The notes under the pieces are model-generated. The model was not told the origin of the DNA and did no database searches. It worked only from the letters and a program-made list of their open reading frames with translations. This document shows positions 7,437 through 17,395 of a DNA stretch of 48,667 nucleotides, one piece after another. The translations under genes were made by a program, and so were the position numbers. The stretch comes from Thermodiscus sp. (lineage in GTDB: Archaea > Thermoproteota > Thermoprotei_A > Sulfolobales > Acidilobaceae). The DNA is taken from the NCBI GenBank assembly GCA_015523485.1, contig WAKH01000018.1, positions 1 through 48,667 on the forward strand. The letters are read 5' to 3'. Position 1 is the first letter of the stretch. Each line of letters starts with the position of its first letter.

Positions 7437-10160
7437 ATGACTATGCCAATCGATCCCAGAGAATACCAGCTAGACTTCTTCAAAGAATACGGCTTCGTGC
7501 GGAAAGAAGGCAAGAAATGTAAGGGAGAATACTTCTGGACTCTAAACCTCGACTTCGAGGAACCACAGGACACGCCATGCGTAGACTATTGGTTCGACAA
7601 GATACCCGCATCAAAGGTGCTATCAGTCTCAGATGCAAGAAAGGAATTCATATCCTTCTTCGAAGAGAACGGGCACACGCCTGTAAAGCCTAGGCCAGTT
7701 GTAGCACGCTGGAGAGAGGACCTATACCTAACCATTGCAAGCATCGTCGTTTTCCAGCCCCATGTGACGAGTGGTCTAGTGCCTCCACCAGCAAATCCAC
7801 TGGTAATCAGTCAGCCAAGCATAAGGCTTGAAGACATAGACAATGTAGGAATTACTATAGGACGCCACCTAACAACGTTCGAGATGGCTGCACATCATGC
7901 TTTCAATTATCCAGACAAGCAAGTGTATTGGAAAGAAGAAACCGTTCGATTGGCATTTGAATTCTTCACGAAACGCATCGGTATACCCCCCGAGCAGATA
8001 ATATTCAAGGAGTCCTGGTGGGAGGGAGGAGGCAACGCTGGACCCAGCTTCGAAGTTACTGTTGGAGGGCTAGAACTGGCAACACTAGTATTCATGAAGT
8101 ACAAAGTAGTCAATGGCAAATACGAAGAGATCCCGTTGAAGATAGTTGATACCGGATACGGTGTCGAAAGGATAGCTTGGTTCACGCAGAAAACACCAAC
8201 AGCCTTCCAAACGATCTATGGCAACCTCCTTGAAACCTACCGTAAGCTATTAGGCGTGGAAGAACCAGCCCAGTCGATACTATGGGCGGCATTCAGAGCG
8301 GCAGGTAATCTTGACCCGGAGGATCCAGTTAGCCTAGAAGCGTATTATAAGAGGATCTCGAACGATACCGGTCTAGACATCGACAATGTAAAGAGCATCC
8401 TCGTAAAGGAGGCGAGACTCTATAGCGTGATAGACCATGCAAAGACTATAGCACTAATGCTCGGAGACGGCATCGTACCAAGCAATACGGGAGAGGGATA
8501 CCTAGCGAGGCTTGTGATCAGGAGGGCACTAAGGCAACTCAAGTTGCTGGGAGTAGATGTCTCGCTAGCTGAGCTCGTAGATATGCAGGTAGAGTACTGG
8601 GGTCGTGACTTCCCTCAGTTGATCGAGAACCGTGACTATATCATAGATGCTACAAGGTGGGAGGAGAAGAGGTTCACGGAGACGATATCTAGGGGAGAAC
8701 AAATAGTGAAGAAAATACTGAAAACAAAGAAAGCTATAACAGTCGATGACCTAATCCAACTCTATGATAGCCACGGTCTACCGCCAGAGATAGTGGCAGA
8801 GCTGGCCAAGAAGAGGGGACTAATTGTCAACATACCCCATAACTTTTACAGCCTTGTGGCAAGTAGGCACAAAGCCCCCTCGACGTTGAAGAAAACAAGT
8901 GAAAAAACGAGACTCCCCGAGGAGATCGTTCAATGGGCTAGTAGGTTCAACCCAACTAGGAAAGTCTACTATGAAGACCAGTATAAGCGTGAGCTAACAG
9001 CTAAGGTACTAGGTGTATCAGGTAGATTCGTGGTGCTAGATAAGACGATCTTCTATCCAACGGGAGGAGGACAGCTCCATGACACAGGCGTAATACTCTA
9101 CAATGGAGTAAAATACGAAGTAATAAATGTAGAGAAAATAGGCGACGTGATAGTCCATGAACTGAAGGAGCATGCCCCTATACCGGTCGGCGCCGAGGTT
9201 AAGTGTCTAATCGATTGGGAGAGGAGATACAGGCTAATGAGGCATCATACCTCAACCCACATCATTCTAGGTGCTGCCAGGAGAGTGCTAGGAAACCATG
9301 TATGGCAAGCAGGAGCGGAGAAGACACCTGAAAAAGCAAGGCTCGACATAACTCATCACAAGCCGATAACGAAGGAGCAACTACGCGAAATAGAGAAACT
9401 AGCCAACATGGTGGTGGATTCGAGGAAACCTATACGTTTCATGGAGCTGTCGAGGAGCGACGCAGAGGAGCGCTATGGATTCAGAATATACCAAGGAGGA
9501 GTCCCAATGACCCCCACTATACGGTTAGTGGAGATTGAAGACTGGGACGTTGAAGCTTGCGGTGGGACACATCTAAAGAATACCGGTGAGGCTGGAGCCA
9601 TCAAGGTTATATCAGCTACCAAGATCCAGGATGGTGTCATAAGGCTGGAGTACGTAGCTGGGACCAGGGTCTCGGAGGTCGCGGCAGAGCTTGAAGATGT
9701 TATAGATGATGTATCCATGATGATTAAAGCTAAGTCACAAAACATCAAGGCAAGAATCCAATCTATCTTAAACGAGCTAGAGAAGAAAGAAGAGGCGCTG
9801 AAAAGATACCGAGAGATCTGGGTAAACAATCTAATGTCTGAACTAAAGAGAAAGAAGTTCGTAATAGCCGAGGCACTCGATAAAGACAGGAGAATAATGC
9901 AGGAAATAATGAAGAAGCTAACAATGGAGGTAGAAGATGGCATAGTCGTATTCTACTATGAAGTAGACGACGTTAACATACAAGTGGAAATCGCCGCTGG
10001 ACAACAAGTCGCTACCAACATAGGCAAACTGGTAAAGGAAATCCTTCCAAAGTATAATGGAAGAGGAGGAGGCAGCAAGACATACGCTAGCGCAAGGATA
10101 CCAAAACAGCACCTAAACAACTTCCTCGACGAGATAATAACTTCCACTATGAAGAGGTGA
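7437..10160 (+). CDS. alaS: Alanyl-tRNA synthetase
   Basis: 907 aa; archaeal N-terminus, GEGYLARLVIRRALRQ, editing-domain HHTSTHIILGAARRVLG and CGGTHLKNTGEAGAIKVISATKIQDGVIRLEYVAG. Confidence 0.97.
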   Translation: MTMPIDPREYQLDFFKEYGFVRKEGKKCKGEYFWTLNLDFEEPQDTPCVDYWFDKIPASKVLSVSDARKEFISFFEENGHTPVKPRPVVARWREDLYLTIASIVVFQPHVTSGLVPPPANPLVISQPSIRLEDIDNVGITIGRHLTTFEMAAHHAFNYPDKQVYWKEETVRLAFEFFTKRIGIPPEQIIFKESWWEGGGNAGPSFEVTVGGLELATLVFMKYKVVNGKYEEIPLKIVDTGYGVERIAWFTQKTPTAFQTIYGNLLETYRKLLGVEEPAQSILWAAFRAAGNLDPEDPVSLEAYYKRISNDTGLDIDNVKSILVKEARLYSVIDHAKTIALMLGDGIVPSNTGEGYLARLVIRRALRQLKLLGVDVSLAELVDMQVEYWGRDFPQLIENRDYIIDATRWEEKRFTETISRGEQIVKKILKTKKAITVDDLIQLYDSHGLPPEIVAELAKKRGLIVNIPHNFYSLVASRHKAPSTLKKTSEKTRLPEEIVQWASRFNPTRKVYYEDQYKRELTAKVLGVSGRFVVLDKTIFYPTGGGQLHDTGVILYNGVKYEVINVEKIGDVIVHELKEHAPIPVGAEVKCLIDWERRYRLMRHHTSTHIILGAARRVLGNHVWQAGAEKTPEKARLDITHHKPITKEQLREIEKLANMVVDSRKPIRFMELSRSDAEERYGFRIYQGGVPMTPTIRLVEIEDWDVEACGGTHLKNTGEAGAIKVISATKIQDGVIRLEYVAGTRVSEVAAELEDVIDDVSMMIKAKSQNIKARIQSILNELEKKEEALKRYREIWVNNLMSELKRKKFVIAEALDKDRRIMQEIMKKLTMEVEDGIVVFYYEVDDVNIQVEIAAGQQVATNIGKLVKEILPKYNGRGGGSKTYASARIPKQHLNNFLDEIITSTMKR

Positions 10161-10972
10161 CAGGCATGGTGAAGGAATGCTACGATTCACTCATACTAGA
10201 TGTAGATGGCGTAGTATGGTTGGAAGGCACGAACATTGAAGAGAATATCCGGCTGATAAGGAAAGCAATAGATGAAGGAGTCAGCGTAGTGTTCCTTACC
10301 AACAATGCTACGAGAAGCAGGAAGATCTACTCGATTCTGTTATCAGATGCGATTGGGAGAGAAATATCGGTTAGCCAAATAGTCAACAGTGCGTTTAGCG
10401 CCGCGGAGTGGCTGAAGAGGGCAAAGGGACCCTCCAGGGTATTCCCGATTGGCGAGGAGGGTTTAATCGTTGAGTTGCAATTAGCGGGGCATTTGACATT
10501 CGGTATAACAGAGTGGAGATATGCCGATGTCGTTGTAGTTGGCCTTGACAGATATATTACCTATCACAAGCTTATGGCAGCCCACAAAGCCCTGACGAGG
10601 AATAACGCATTCTTCCTAATCACCAACCGCGACCCTGCGTATCCAGTAACTGGCGGCACCATACCGGGCGCAGGAGCCATAGTATCTTTCCTAGAGACAT
10701 CGACGGGGAGAAAGGTGGATCATAATGCTGGGAAGCCTGGGGAATGGATACTAAAACTGGCACTCGAGCACGCTGGTCGACCAGAGAACCCGCTACTCGT
10801 TGGTGACAGATTAGACATAGATATCGAGATGGGATTGAAGGCTGGCATAGACTCGATGCTAGTATTAACAGGTGTTACTAAAAAACCCCCAGAATCATCT
10901 ATGGGCTACATGGTGGCCAAGGACCTATATTCTGCATATGAAAAAGGAATTATAAGATTCTGTAAGCGCTAG
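10157..10972 (+). CDS. HAD-superfamily (NagD-like, IIA) phosphatase
   Basis: LILDVDGVVWLEGTNIEENI, VVFLTNNATRSR, and NPLLVGDRLDIDIEMGLKAGIDSMLVLTGVT. Confidence 0.92.
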   Translation: MTGMVKECYDSLILDVDGVVWLEGTNIEENIRLIRKAIDEGVSVVFLTNNATRSRKIYSILLSDAIGREISVSQIVNSAFSAAEWLKRAKGPSRVFPIGEEGLIVELQLAGHLTFGITEWRYADVVVVGLDRYITYHKLMAAHKALTRNNAFFLITNRDPAYPVTGGTIPGAGAIVSFLETSTGRKVDHNAGKPGEWILKLALEHAGRPENPLLVGDRLDIDIEMGLKAGIDSMLVLTGVTKKPPESSMGYMVAKDLYSAYEKGIIRFCKR

Positions 10973-10975
10973 GGC

Positions 10976-11974
10976 TTAGGGCTCTAGTACTGCCCGACCA
11001 AGTATCTCTCCTTTAATTACTATCTCGTAGGCCTCGTTGATTCTAGTGAGGGGGAACTTTTGATAGAATGCTTTGATGACTCCTTCTCCAATTAGCTTGA
11101 TCGCAGCCTCGTACTCCTTCTTCGAATATGCAGCTGACCCGTGCATTTCAAGCTCTCTCATAACGAATAGCGCTGGGCGTTTGATCTCAATGGGCTCTCC
11201 AGAGATGTTTCCGATCAATACCAGCCTGCCGCGGGATCTCAACGATCTCATCGAGTCATTGAATGTATATTTTCCTACGAGCTCCATGACGACGTCCATC
11301 CTTCCTACTTCTTTGTAAAAGTCTAGCGAGGTCACCGGCTTTATACCGAGTTGCTCTAGAACCTTAGCTCTCTCCTTACTCCTAGTGTACCCATATACCT
11401 CTGCTCCGATCAGCTTCAAGTACTGTATACCGTGTATGCCAACTCCACCTGAGGCTCCCGTAACGAGAACTCTTTCACCGGAAGCTAGTCTTGAGACTCT
11501 AGCTGCCCTCATTAGGGTGGCGACGCCACAAGTTGCCGCGGCATACTTGGCGAAGTCGTCGTCGGGTAATGGGATTATGTTCCATTCTGGAACGTATACC
11601 TTATCAGCATATCCACCGGGGAATTGCTCTCCTAGTATGACAACTTCTCCCACACCGCACATTGCGCTTGGGTCGGCATCCATCTTTTTCCTACATTCTT
11701 CGCTAACTACTAGTGCTGGGAATACTGCGACTGGCTCTCCATTATAGTAGCCGAATATTTCGTGGCCTAGGAGTATCGGTGGCTTGAGATTTGGGAAGCC
11801 ACCTTTCCATACAACTGTGTCACGACCGCATACGCCTACGGCCTTTACTTGTACTTCAACCCAATCGTCAGGGACTTGGTATTCAAAGTCCCTGATGACG
11901 AATGGCTTTCGGAATTCTTCGAGGATTGCCCCTCTCACTTTTACTGTCTTGTAGCCGGACAAAGGATGGCACAC
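10976..11974 (-). CDS. Zinc-type alcohol dehydrogenase family (MDR) protein
   Basis: VKAVGVCGRDTVVWKGG...PPILLGHEIFGYY and Rossmann motif VLVTGASGGVGIHGIQYLKLIGAEVYGYTRS. Confidence 0.92.
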   Translation of the reverse strand: MCHPLSGYKTVKVRGAILEEFRKPFVIRDFEYQVPDDWVEVQVKAVGVCGRDTVVWKGGFPNLKPPILLGHEIFGYYNGEPVAVFPALVVSEECRKKMDADPSAMCGVGEVVILGEQFPGGYADKVYVPEWNIIPLPDDDFAKYAAATCGVATLMRAARVSRLASGERVLVTGASGGVGIHGIQYLKLIGAEVYGYTRSKERAKVLEQLGIKPVTSLDFYKEVGRMDVVMELVGKYTFNDSMRSLRSRGRLVLIGNISGEPIEIKRPALFVMRELEMHGSAAYSKKEYEAAIKLIGEGVIKAFYQKFPLTRINEAYEIVIKGEILGRAVLEP

Positions 11975-12021
11975 CGGGAGATATTGGTAACTTATAGTGG
12001 GTAAAAATAGAGGAAGGATCG

Positions 12022-12975
12022 TTATTGGCTTGCGTCCTCGCTTCTTAAACGATATATTCGGACTCCGTTTTCCTCATAATATTCTATGAAGCCCTCGTCT
12101 ACAAGTCTCTTGAGTCTACGGTAAAGGGGGGTCTTCGGTATTCTTGTTTCGTGCATTAGCTCTGGGGCGCTCATCGGTTTTCTTTTCAGGGCTTCTAGTA
12201 TCTTCTGGTCTCTGTCGTCTAATGAGCCTGATTTTGGAGGTGTGGTTATGATTTCGCTGCTGGATTTTTTGCCTCTATGTCTCTGGAAAAGGTATAATAA
12301 TATAATTAATAGTAGTATTATTGATATTAGATATATGTAGTTGTTTTGACCAGCAGTAGTTGTCTCTGTAGTTGTTGTAGTCTGTGTGGTTCCTGGCGTG
12401 TTTGTGTGTGTTGGTATGAACTGGGAGGGTAGAACATAGTAGTTCATGGTAATAGTGGTGTCGGGGGGGAATTCAAAGCCGGTTCTATTACCTATGATCA
12501 CAGGGTTGGGTGTAGGATTCATTGATACTGGTACTGAATTGTCTGGGAGTATGATTGTAGTTGGGCATTTTGCTTCGAGCGTTAGAGTCCAGATATCTCC
12601 TGCCTTGGTGGTCAGGTTTAGAGTATAGTATGATAGTGTGACTTGTCCTGAGGAATATACAGAGATTACTGCATGAGTATTATTATAATTTAGTGGGAGA
12701 GGGATGCCGTCGCTGTCTATTGCAAAGACATAGATGGGTGGTGCTAGGAGTCGTACTGTTATATTTGACGGTGCTTCTTGTACGCTTAGTGTTTCATTGA
12801 TTAAGACGCTGCCATCTGGATAAACTTCTATTATTGAATTAGTACAAGTAGTCTCTGCCATGATAATTGGAGAATAAAATAAGGAAAGTAAAAATAATAA
12901 AAATAGTGTGGATGTAGCTGTTATTCTAGCAGCGTAACCACTCTGTCGTCTCAGCGTAGTCATTGTAACCCTCAC
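12022..12975 (-). CDS. Membrane-anchored winged-helix regulator with extracytoplasmic domain
   Basis: Signal peptide, Asn/Thr-rich exterior domain, Thr-rich linker (TNTPGTTQTTTTTETTTAGQ), one TM helix, then a cytoplasmic winged helix DRDQKILEALKRKPMSAPELMHETRIPKTPLYRRLKRLVDEGFIEYYEENGVRIYRL. Confidence 0.75.
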   Translation of the reverse strand: MRVTMTTLRRQSGYAARITATSTLFLLFLLSLFYSPIIMAETTCTNSIIEVYPDGSVLINETLSVQEAPSNITVRLLAPPIYVFAIDSDGIPLPLNYNNTHAVISVYSSGQVTLSYYTLNLTTKAGDIWTLTLEAKCPTTIILPDNSVPVSMNPTPNPVIIGNRTGFEFPPDTTITMNYYVLPSQFIPTHTNTPGTTQTTTTTETTTAGQNNYIYLISIILLLIILLYLFQRHRGKKSSSEIITTPPKSGSLDDRDQKILEALKRKPMSAPELMHETRIPKTPLYRRLKRLVDEGFIEYYEENGVRIYRLRSEDASQ

Positions 12976-13027
12976 CGTACTTATGTGTAGATTCGAGTTC
13001 TTGTGTGTTTACTGTTTCGGTAGAGGG

Positions 13028-14461
13028 TTATCCGTGCATGCCTCCCTGCTGGCCTCCATGGCCTCCTGGTCCGCTGCCGCCCTTTACTACGCCAGGTATG
13101 TTGGTTTTGATCCAGTTCAGGAAGGCGTCTATTTTCTGTATTAGCCAGTTCGGTGCTCTATCGTCTAGGGATTGCTTTATCATTACCATGTGCCTGTAAG
13201 TCTTTCCAGCTTCGATTAGCAGCCTCACCCTCGTTATTTCTCCATTATTATACTTTTGTATTAGTAGCTCTAGCTTTGCCTTCTCCCTATCCACATGGAC
13301 TGAGATGGCAGAGTATAGTCTAGCCTGGTCCCATATTATCGCTCTTCTGACCTTCTCAGCAGCGCCCCTCAAGACCCTGAGTTCTTTTCTTATTATCTGT
13401 GGGAGCCCTGTTTCGTTGACTTTCTCAATGGCGGTTGTCAACTCGTTAATAGCCATGGTTATGTACATTATAGAGGTGTTTGTATCGTTAGCTTCTAGCG
13501 CTGTGATTGACTCGTTTATGTAGATGGCGCTTGTGTTAGTAGCGTTTAGCAGTATATCGACGGCCTCAATGTACGTCTCATTCACACCTTGTCTGACCAT
13601 TGCATCCTTTATTCTTGATAGTGCGTTTGCCAGGTTTGTGAGTGCCTCTTCCGTGTTGTTCAGCTGGACTAGTGCTTCATCGTATCTGCCTTCTTCAATA
13701 AACTGTATAGTCATGTTTAGGTGAGTCGTTATCCTTGATAGTACAGTGTTCAGTCCCTTCATAGCTGAAGCTGCCGCTGTTACTGCGTGTAGCTTTGTGT
13801 TGACTAGCTTATAGGTTGCTTTGAGGGTTAAGCCGAACTGTTTCTCGGCTTGAAGCATTAGTTGTCGTGCTACAGAGAGATTGCCTTGTCTCGCATACTC
13901 CAGTGCCTGCTGGAGAGTTTGATTTATCCTTACTGTTAGGTTCTTGAGCATATCTACCTGCACGCCTGCCATTTCGAGCTTCTGTATCATAACCTGTACT
14001 CTGTGAAGTGCCATTATCCGTGCTTCAACAGCGTTGATAAGTCTCTCCTGCTTCAGGCCCTGCCTCTCTTCTGGCGATATCTGCTTCCATACGTATATGG
14101 CGACGTCAATGAACGTGTTTGACGCCTTAGTAGCGTATACTATTGCTTGGCCAATGTCACCGTTCTCCAGCGCGTTTTCTGCCTCCGCGATTAGGCTCTT
14201 AGCTGTCTCAATATTATCGGTTAGATTTTCTGGTATTGTTATATTGTATTTTTCTGCTAGTTCAAGTGTCTTATTTATGAATAATGATATCTTATTAATA
14301 TACATCTTGGCTGCCAGCGCTGAGGCGCCCTGTGTAGTGCTGGGGGCAGCGGTAGTTGTAGTAGTGTTCTCGGCCAGGGCCATTATTGGATAGCCTACGG
14401 CTGAGAGCGCCATTAACGCTATTATTAGGCCGCTTGCAAGTTTCAAACTCAGACCCTTCAT
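13028..14461 (-). CDS. Secreted, mostly alpha-helical protein with Gly/His/Met-rich C-terminal tail; function unknown
   Basis: Signal peptide (LKLASGLIIALMALSAVGYPIMALA), repetitive helical segments (INKTLELAEKY, INQTLQQALEYARQGN, EEALTNLANALSR), tail GGSGPGGHGGQQGGMHG. Confidence 0.7.
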   Translation of the reverse strand: MKGLSLKLASGLIIALMALSAVGYPIMALAENTTTTTAAPSTTQGASALAAKMYINKISLFINKTLELAEKYNITIPENLTDNIETAKSLIAEAENALENGDIGQAIVYATKASNTFIDVAIYVWKQISPEERQGLKQERLINAVEARIMALHRVQVMIQKLEMAGVQVDMLKNLTVRINQTLQQALEYARQGNLSVARQLMLQAEKQFGLTLKATYKLVNTKLHAVTAAASAMKGLNTVLSRITTHLNMTIQFIEEGRYDEALVQLNNTEEALTNLANALSRIKDAMVRQGVNETYIEAVDILLNATNTSAIYINESITALEANDTNTSIMYITMAINELTTAIEKVNETGLPQIIRKELRVLRGAAEKVRRAIIWDQARLYSAISVHVDREKAKLELLIQKYNNGEITRVRLLIEAGKTYRHMVMIKQSLDDRAPNWLIQKIDAFLNWIKTNIPGVVKGGSGPGGHGGQQGGMHG

Positions 14462-14513
14462 CCTGCCTCGCCTCGTTTTGTAATAGTGGGTTTTATTCTA
14501 GATTAGGTACCCG

Positions 14514-14529
14514 CCGGGAACGTTCCCGG
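14514..14529. promoter_or_regulatory. 16-bp perfect palindrome CCGGGAACGTTCCCGG in a divergent intergenic region
   Basis: Read directly. Lies between the minus-strand gene starting at 14461 and the plus-strand gene starting at 14599. Confidence 0.5.
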
Positions 14530-14598
14530 GAATCGAGGGAACGGCTATATTGGAAACCGATATAATGGGATGGAATAGGCGTAGGTGACCGGTCAGGG

Positions 14599-15756
14599 AT
14601 GAGGCAACAATCCATCGTACGGGGCACAATCCTGTATGGCTTACCAGTATTTGCATACATGTACACTGTCGGGAGCGTGGGTTTCTGGCTACCACTATAT
14701 GTGAGGATACACGGATTCAGCTATCTCGAAGTACAGTTACTTGCTACTGTATACTTTCTGGTGATAACCCCTTCAACACTATTAGTGGGAAAGCTAGGTG
14801 ATAGAAGCGAACATCCCAACCGTATCGTTGCAGCTGGTATGATCCTGAACGCCCTCGCAGTGGTGCTGATGGCTCATATAACTGAAAGTATACCGCTAAT
14901 GGGAGTTAGAGTAATTCAAGCCATAGGACTATCTACATCATTCCCAATAGCCCTGGGAGCTTTAAGCCTATACCTGGGAGTCTCACGCGGAGTCGGTTCA
15001 AACGCATTCATGATGGCTACGGGGATGGCAGCAGGCTCCATTATAGGAGGTGTACTTATCGAGCTTGCCGGGTTCGAGTGGATGTTTTACAGCGCTGTTA
15101 TCATAAGCCTACTCGCAGCACTACTATCCCTAGCAACCGATTTTCCAAAGGTGAAGACGGGTACTGGTTTGATTGAGTCGCTAAAGAAGGTCCCTGCAAG
15201 CGTGTGGGTAGTCCTAGTAGGGTTACTGTTGAGGAATACACTTGCAACCGGCGTCTACTCGATCCTCGCAATACTATTCAATCAAATACTTGGTTTAAGC
15301 CTGTTGGAGACCGCTATAGCCCTAGCAGTTAATCCTATAGTTCAAGCAATGGCTAGCCTATACGTGGCTGATAAAGTAAAGCACAGAGAACTCCACTTTT
15401 ACTCCATAGCGATAGCCTCAACAAGCCTCGTATTCATACTCTACTATTACACTAGGTCAATAGAGCTTGCAATTATAGCTCAAATCCTCCAAGGCGTCAC
15501 ATTTGCCGTGATAAACGTGGCGGGAAACGTCTACATAATATCCAGAATACCGGAGACGGAGAGATACACGGCCTCCAGTCTATTCAACTTCGCCTTCAAC
15601 CTAGGCTGGGTCGTGGGAACAGTTATCGCAGGACTCGTTATGAACGCATACGGACCCATACAATGGCTGAAAATAGCCATAATACTACTACCAATAGTGG
15701 GGCTGGCCACGTTCATCGCAGGTAAAAAGCTGGAGGGAACGAGTAGGGTTCCATAA
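14599..15756 (+). CDS. MFS transporter
   Basis: About 12 hydrophobic segments; LVGKLGDRSEHPNRIVAAGM resembles the MFS loop 2-3 motif (GxLaDrxGrr). Confidence 0.85.
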   Translation: MRQQSIVRGTILYGLPVFAYMYTVGSVGFWLPLYVRIHGFSYLEVQLLATVYFLVITPSTLLVGKLGDRSEHPNRIVAAGMILNALAVVLMAHITESIPLMGVRVIQAIGLSTSFPIALGALSLYLGVSRGVGSNAFMMATGMAAGSIIGGVLIELAGFEWMFYSAVIISLLAALLSLATDFPKVKTGTGLIESLKKVPASVWVVLVGLLLRNTLATGVYSILAILFNQILGLSLLETAIALAVNPIVQAMASLYVADKVKHRELHFYSIAIASTSLVFILYYYTRSIELAIIAQILQGVTFAVINVAGNVYIISRIPETERYTASSLFNFAFNLGWVVGTVIAGLVMNAYGPIQWLKIAIILLPIVGLATFIAGKKLEGTSRVP

Positions 15757-15776
15757 AAGAATAATGGTTGAACCAT

Positions 15777-16829
15777 TTATGCATTCCAAACCTTGTCAAT
15801 CGCCTTTAGGAAATCCTCAACATGCTCAGCTGGCGTAGCTTCCTTCCTAAAACATAGATAGTTCACTATGCCATGATAACTACCATAGACCTCATAGCCT
15901 TTCCCCTTCATGTAAGGCAATAGAGACGCGAGAGGCTTCTTCCCTGATACATGCCATGCACACGCTGTAAATCTCCCACTCAATTGATCGCTGTAGGCGG
16001 TTAACACTATCTTATCCCTGAATTGTAGACCAAATAGCCTCGACAGATAGTACTCATGCCTACCCTCTCCTACAGCATTAACTATCACAACATCGCTTTC
16101 CTCATCAATACTGGCGTTTCTCACCGTATCCTCCAAGGAGGCTTCAGCCATGCCGCGGAATGAAGTGAGCAAGGCATCTTTTAGCATAGCCTTGCAAGGG
16201 TCCTTATCAGCCTCGACAAGGCTCCTCGCGACTTCGCCATGGATTACAGGATCACCCATACTGGTTATCCCATACGCCTGCATGGCACAATTCCATGCCA
16301 GATCATAGTCGGAATTGTGATCGAGGCCAGCCATCGCCATCAAACTCTGGTAGAGTCTATTCGATCTTGCAGTCTCTCCCATAACCGATACAATACTAGC
16401 AGCTGTTAGGAACGGGTGCGGATGATCCAGTCCTATAGATACAAGTGAGGCTACACTCGGCCATGAACCCATCCGGTCGCCCTTAGGCGAGGGGTTATAG
16501 TAGATAACGTTTGGCCTCCTTGGAGGTATAAGGTTCCACGCGTTATCCACTACTACAACAGGGGCTAGTACCATTGACGCGAGAAGGTCTATATCAGACC
16601 CGCTCCAGCCAACTCCTAACAGCGCTACACTCTTTGTTTCCCTAGAATCTATTGCGATTTTTTCGAGGAGATCGATTGTCGGCTTCCATGCGTCAACGGC
16701 TATTATCCTATATTCTCGGGTATGCGTCGCATACGCCAATGTTATTATTGAAGCGAGTAGACCGTCTGGACTCCAATTATACACTATTAACGGCTTCTCT
16801 TTCAGAGTCTCAATAGCCTCCTCTATCAA
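15777..16829 (-). CDS. Degenerate DHH-family-like protein
   Basis: N-terminal IVYNWSPDGLLASIITLAYAT resembles the DHH 'DPDG(I/L)AS' motif; VVVVDNAWN sits where DHH enzymes have VIDHH. C-terminal SGRFTACAWHVSGKKPLASLL...GYEVYGSYHG is possibly DHHA1-like. Confidence 0.45.
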   Translation of the reverse strand: MIEEAIETLKEKPLIVYNWSPDGLLASIITLAYATHTREYRIIAVDAWKPTIDLLEKIAIDSRETKSVALLGVGWSGSDIDLLASMVLAPVVVVDNAWNLIPPRRPNVIYYNPSPKGDRMGSWPSVASLVSIGLDHPHPFLTAASIVSVMGETARSNRLYQSLMAMAGLDHNSDYDLAWNCAMQAYGITSMGDPVIHGEVARSLVEADKDPCKAMLKDALLTSFRGMAEASLEDTVRNASIDEESDVVIVNAVGEGRHEYYLSRLFGLQFRDKIVLTAYSDQLSGRFTACAWHVSGKKPLASLLPYMKGKGYEVYGSYHGIVNYLCFRKEATPAEHVEDFLKAIDKVWNA

Positions 16830-16841
16830 TCATTCCACCGT

Positions 16842-17315
16842 CTAGAGCTGGGCCGCTATACTAGGGTCTTTAGTCAATGATATTAGCGCGCTCCTCAGAG
16901 CATCTCGTTTCTCCGAATATTTGAAGAATGCTATCACGCCAAGTATTGCACCGATCACGAACAATAGGACTAGCCCTATAATCGTGACAATCAGATACCA
17001 GGTCTTTACACTAGCTTCAATTGAGAGATAGGGGGTATTGCCATATTTTTCGAGCCTAAGTCTCCACTCAATAATGTCGTCTATGACAAGATCTTCTCCC
17101 TGTCTTATACTATAAACTCCTCTACGTCCAAGTTCTATCTGAAGCTTCTCTATTAGGTCTTCGCCTGCCTCCTTCAATGGAATAAGCCGATAGTAGAAGC
17201 GCACCTTATCACCACCCATTGTACTTTTGTTGCCGAACAATAAGAATACTACAATAACTATGACCGCCGCTACTATCATCCACACAATAATCTCCCAGAA
17301 CAAGAGAACCGCCAT
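16842..17315 (-). CDS. Small membrane protein with two hydrophobic segments; function unknown
   Basis: MAVLLFWEIIVWMIVAAVIVIVVFLLFG at the N-terminus and IVTIIGLVLLFVIGAILGVIAFF near the C-terminus. The track ORF opens at 17546 but the upstream part is not protein-like and overlaps the divergent MBL gene. Confidence 0.6.
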   Translation of the reverse strand: MAVLLFWEIIVWMIVAAVIVIVVFLLFGNKSTMGGDKVRFYYRLIPLKEAGEDLIEKLQIELGRRGVYSIRQGEDLVIDDIIEWRLRLEKYGNTPYLSIEASVKTWYLIVTIIGLVLLFVIGAILGVIAFFKYSEKRDALRSALISLTKDPSIAAQL

Positions 17316-17395
17316 CCCGACACTCCCGTCATATAGCAATATGGCCACTGGAAATAATTTGTTAGGACATGCTAAACACCTAGACGGGATAAGGT

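Noticed and set aside
7202-7522. 106-aa plus-strand ORF ([23 protein letters not shown]...)
   Set aside because: Out-of-frame reading of the Ala/Glu-rich rpl12 tail; low-complexity artefact.
9473-9943. 156-aa minus-strand ORF antisense to alaS
   Set aside because: Opposite a conserved part of AlaRS; low-complexity Ser-rich composition; no motif.
12335-12420. Possible short tandem repeat (gttgttgtag..., Thr codon run)
   Set aside because: Explained as the Thr-rich extracellular linker of the membrane regulator; no regular unit.
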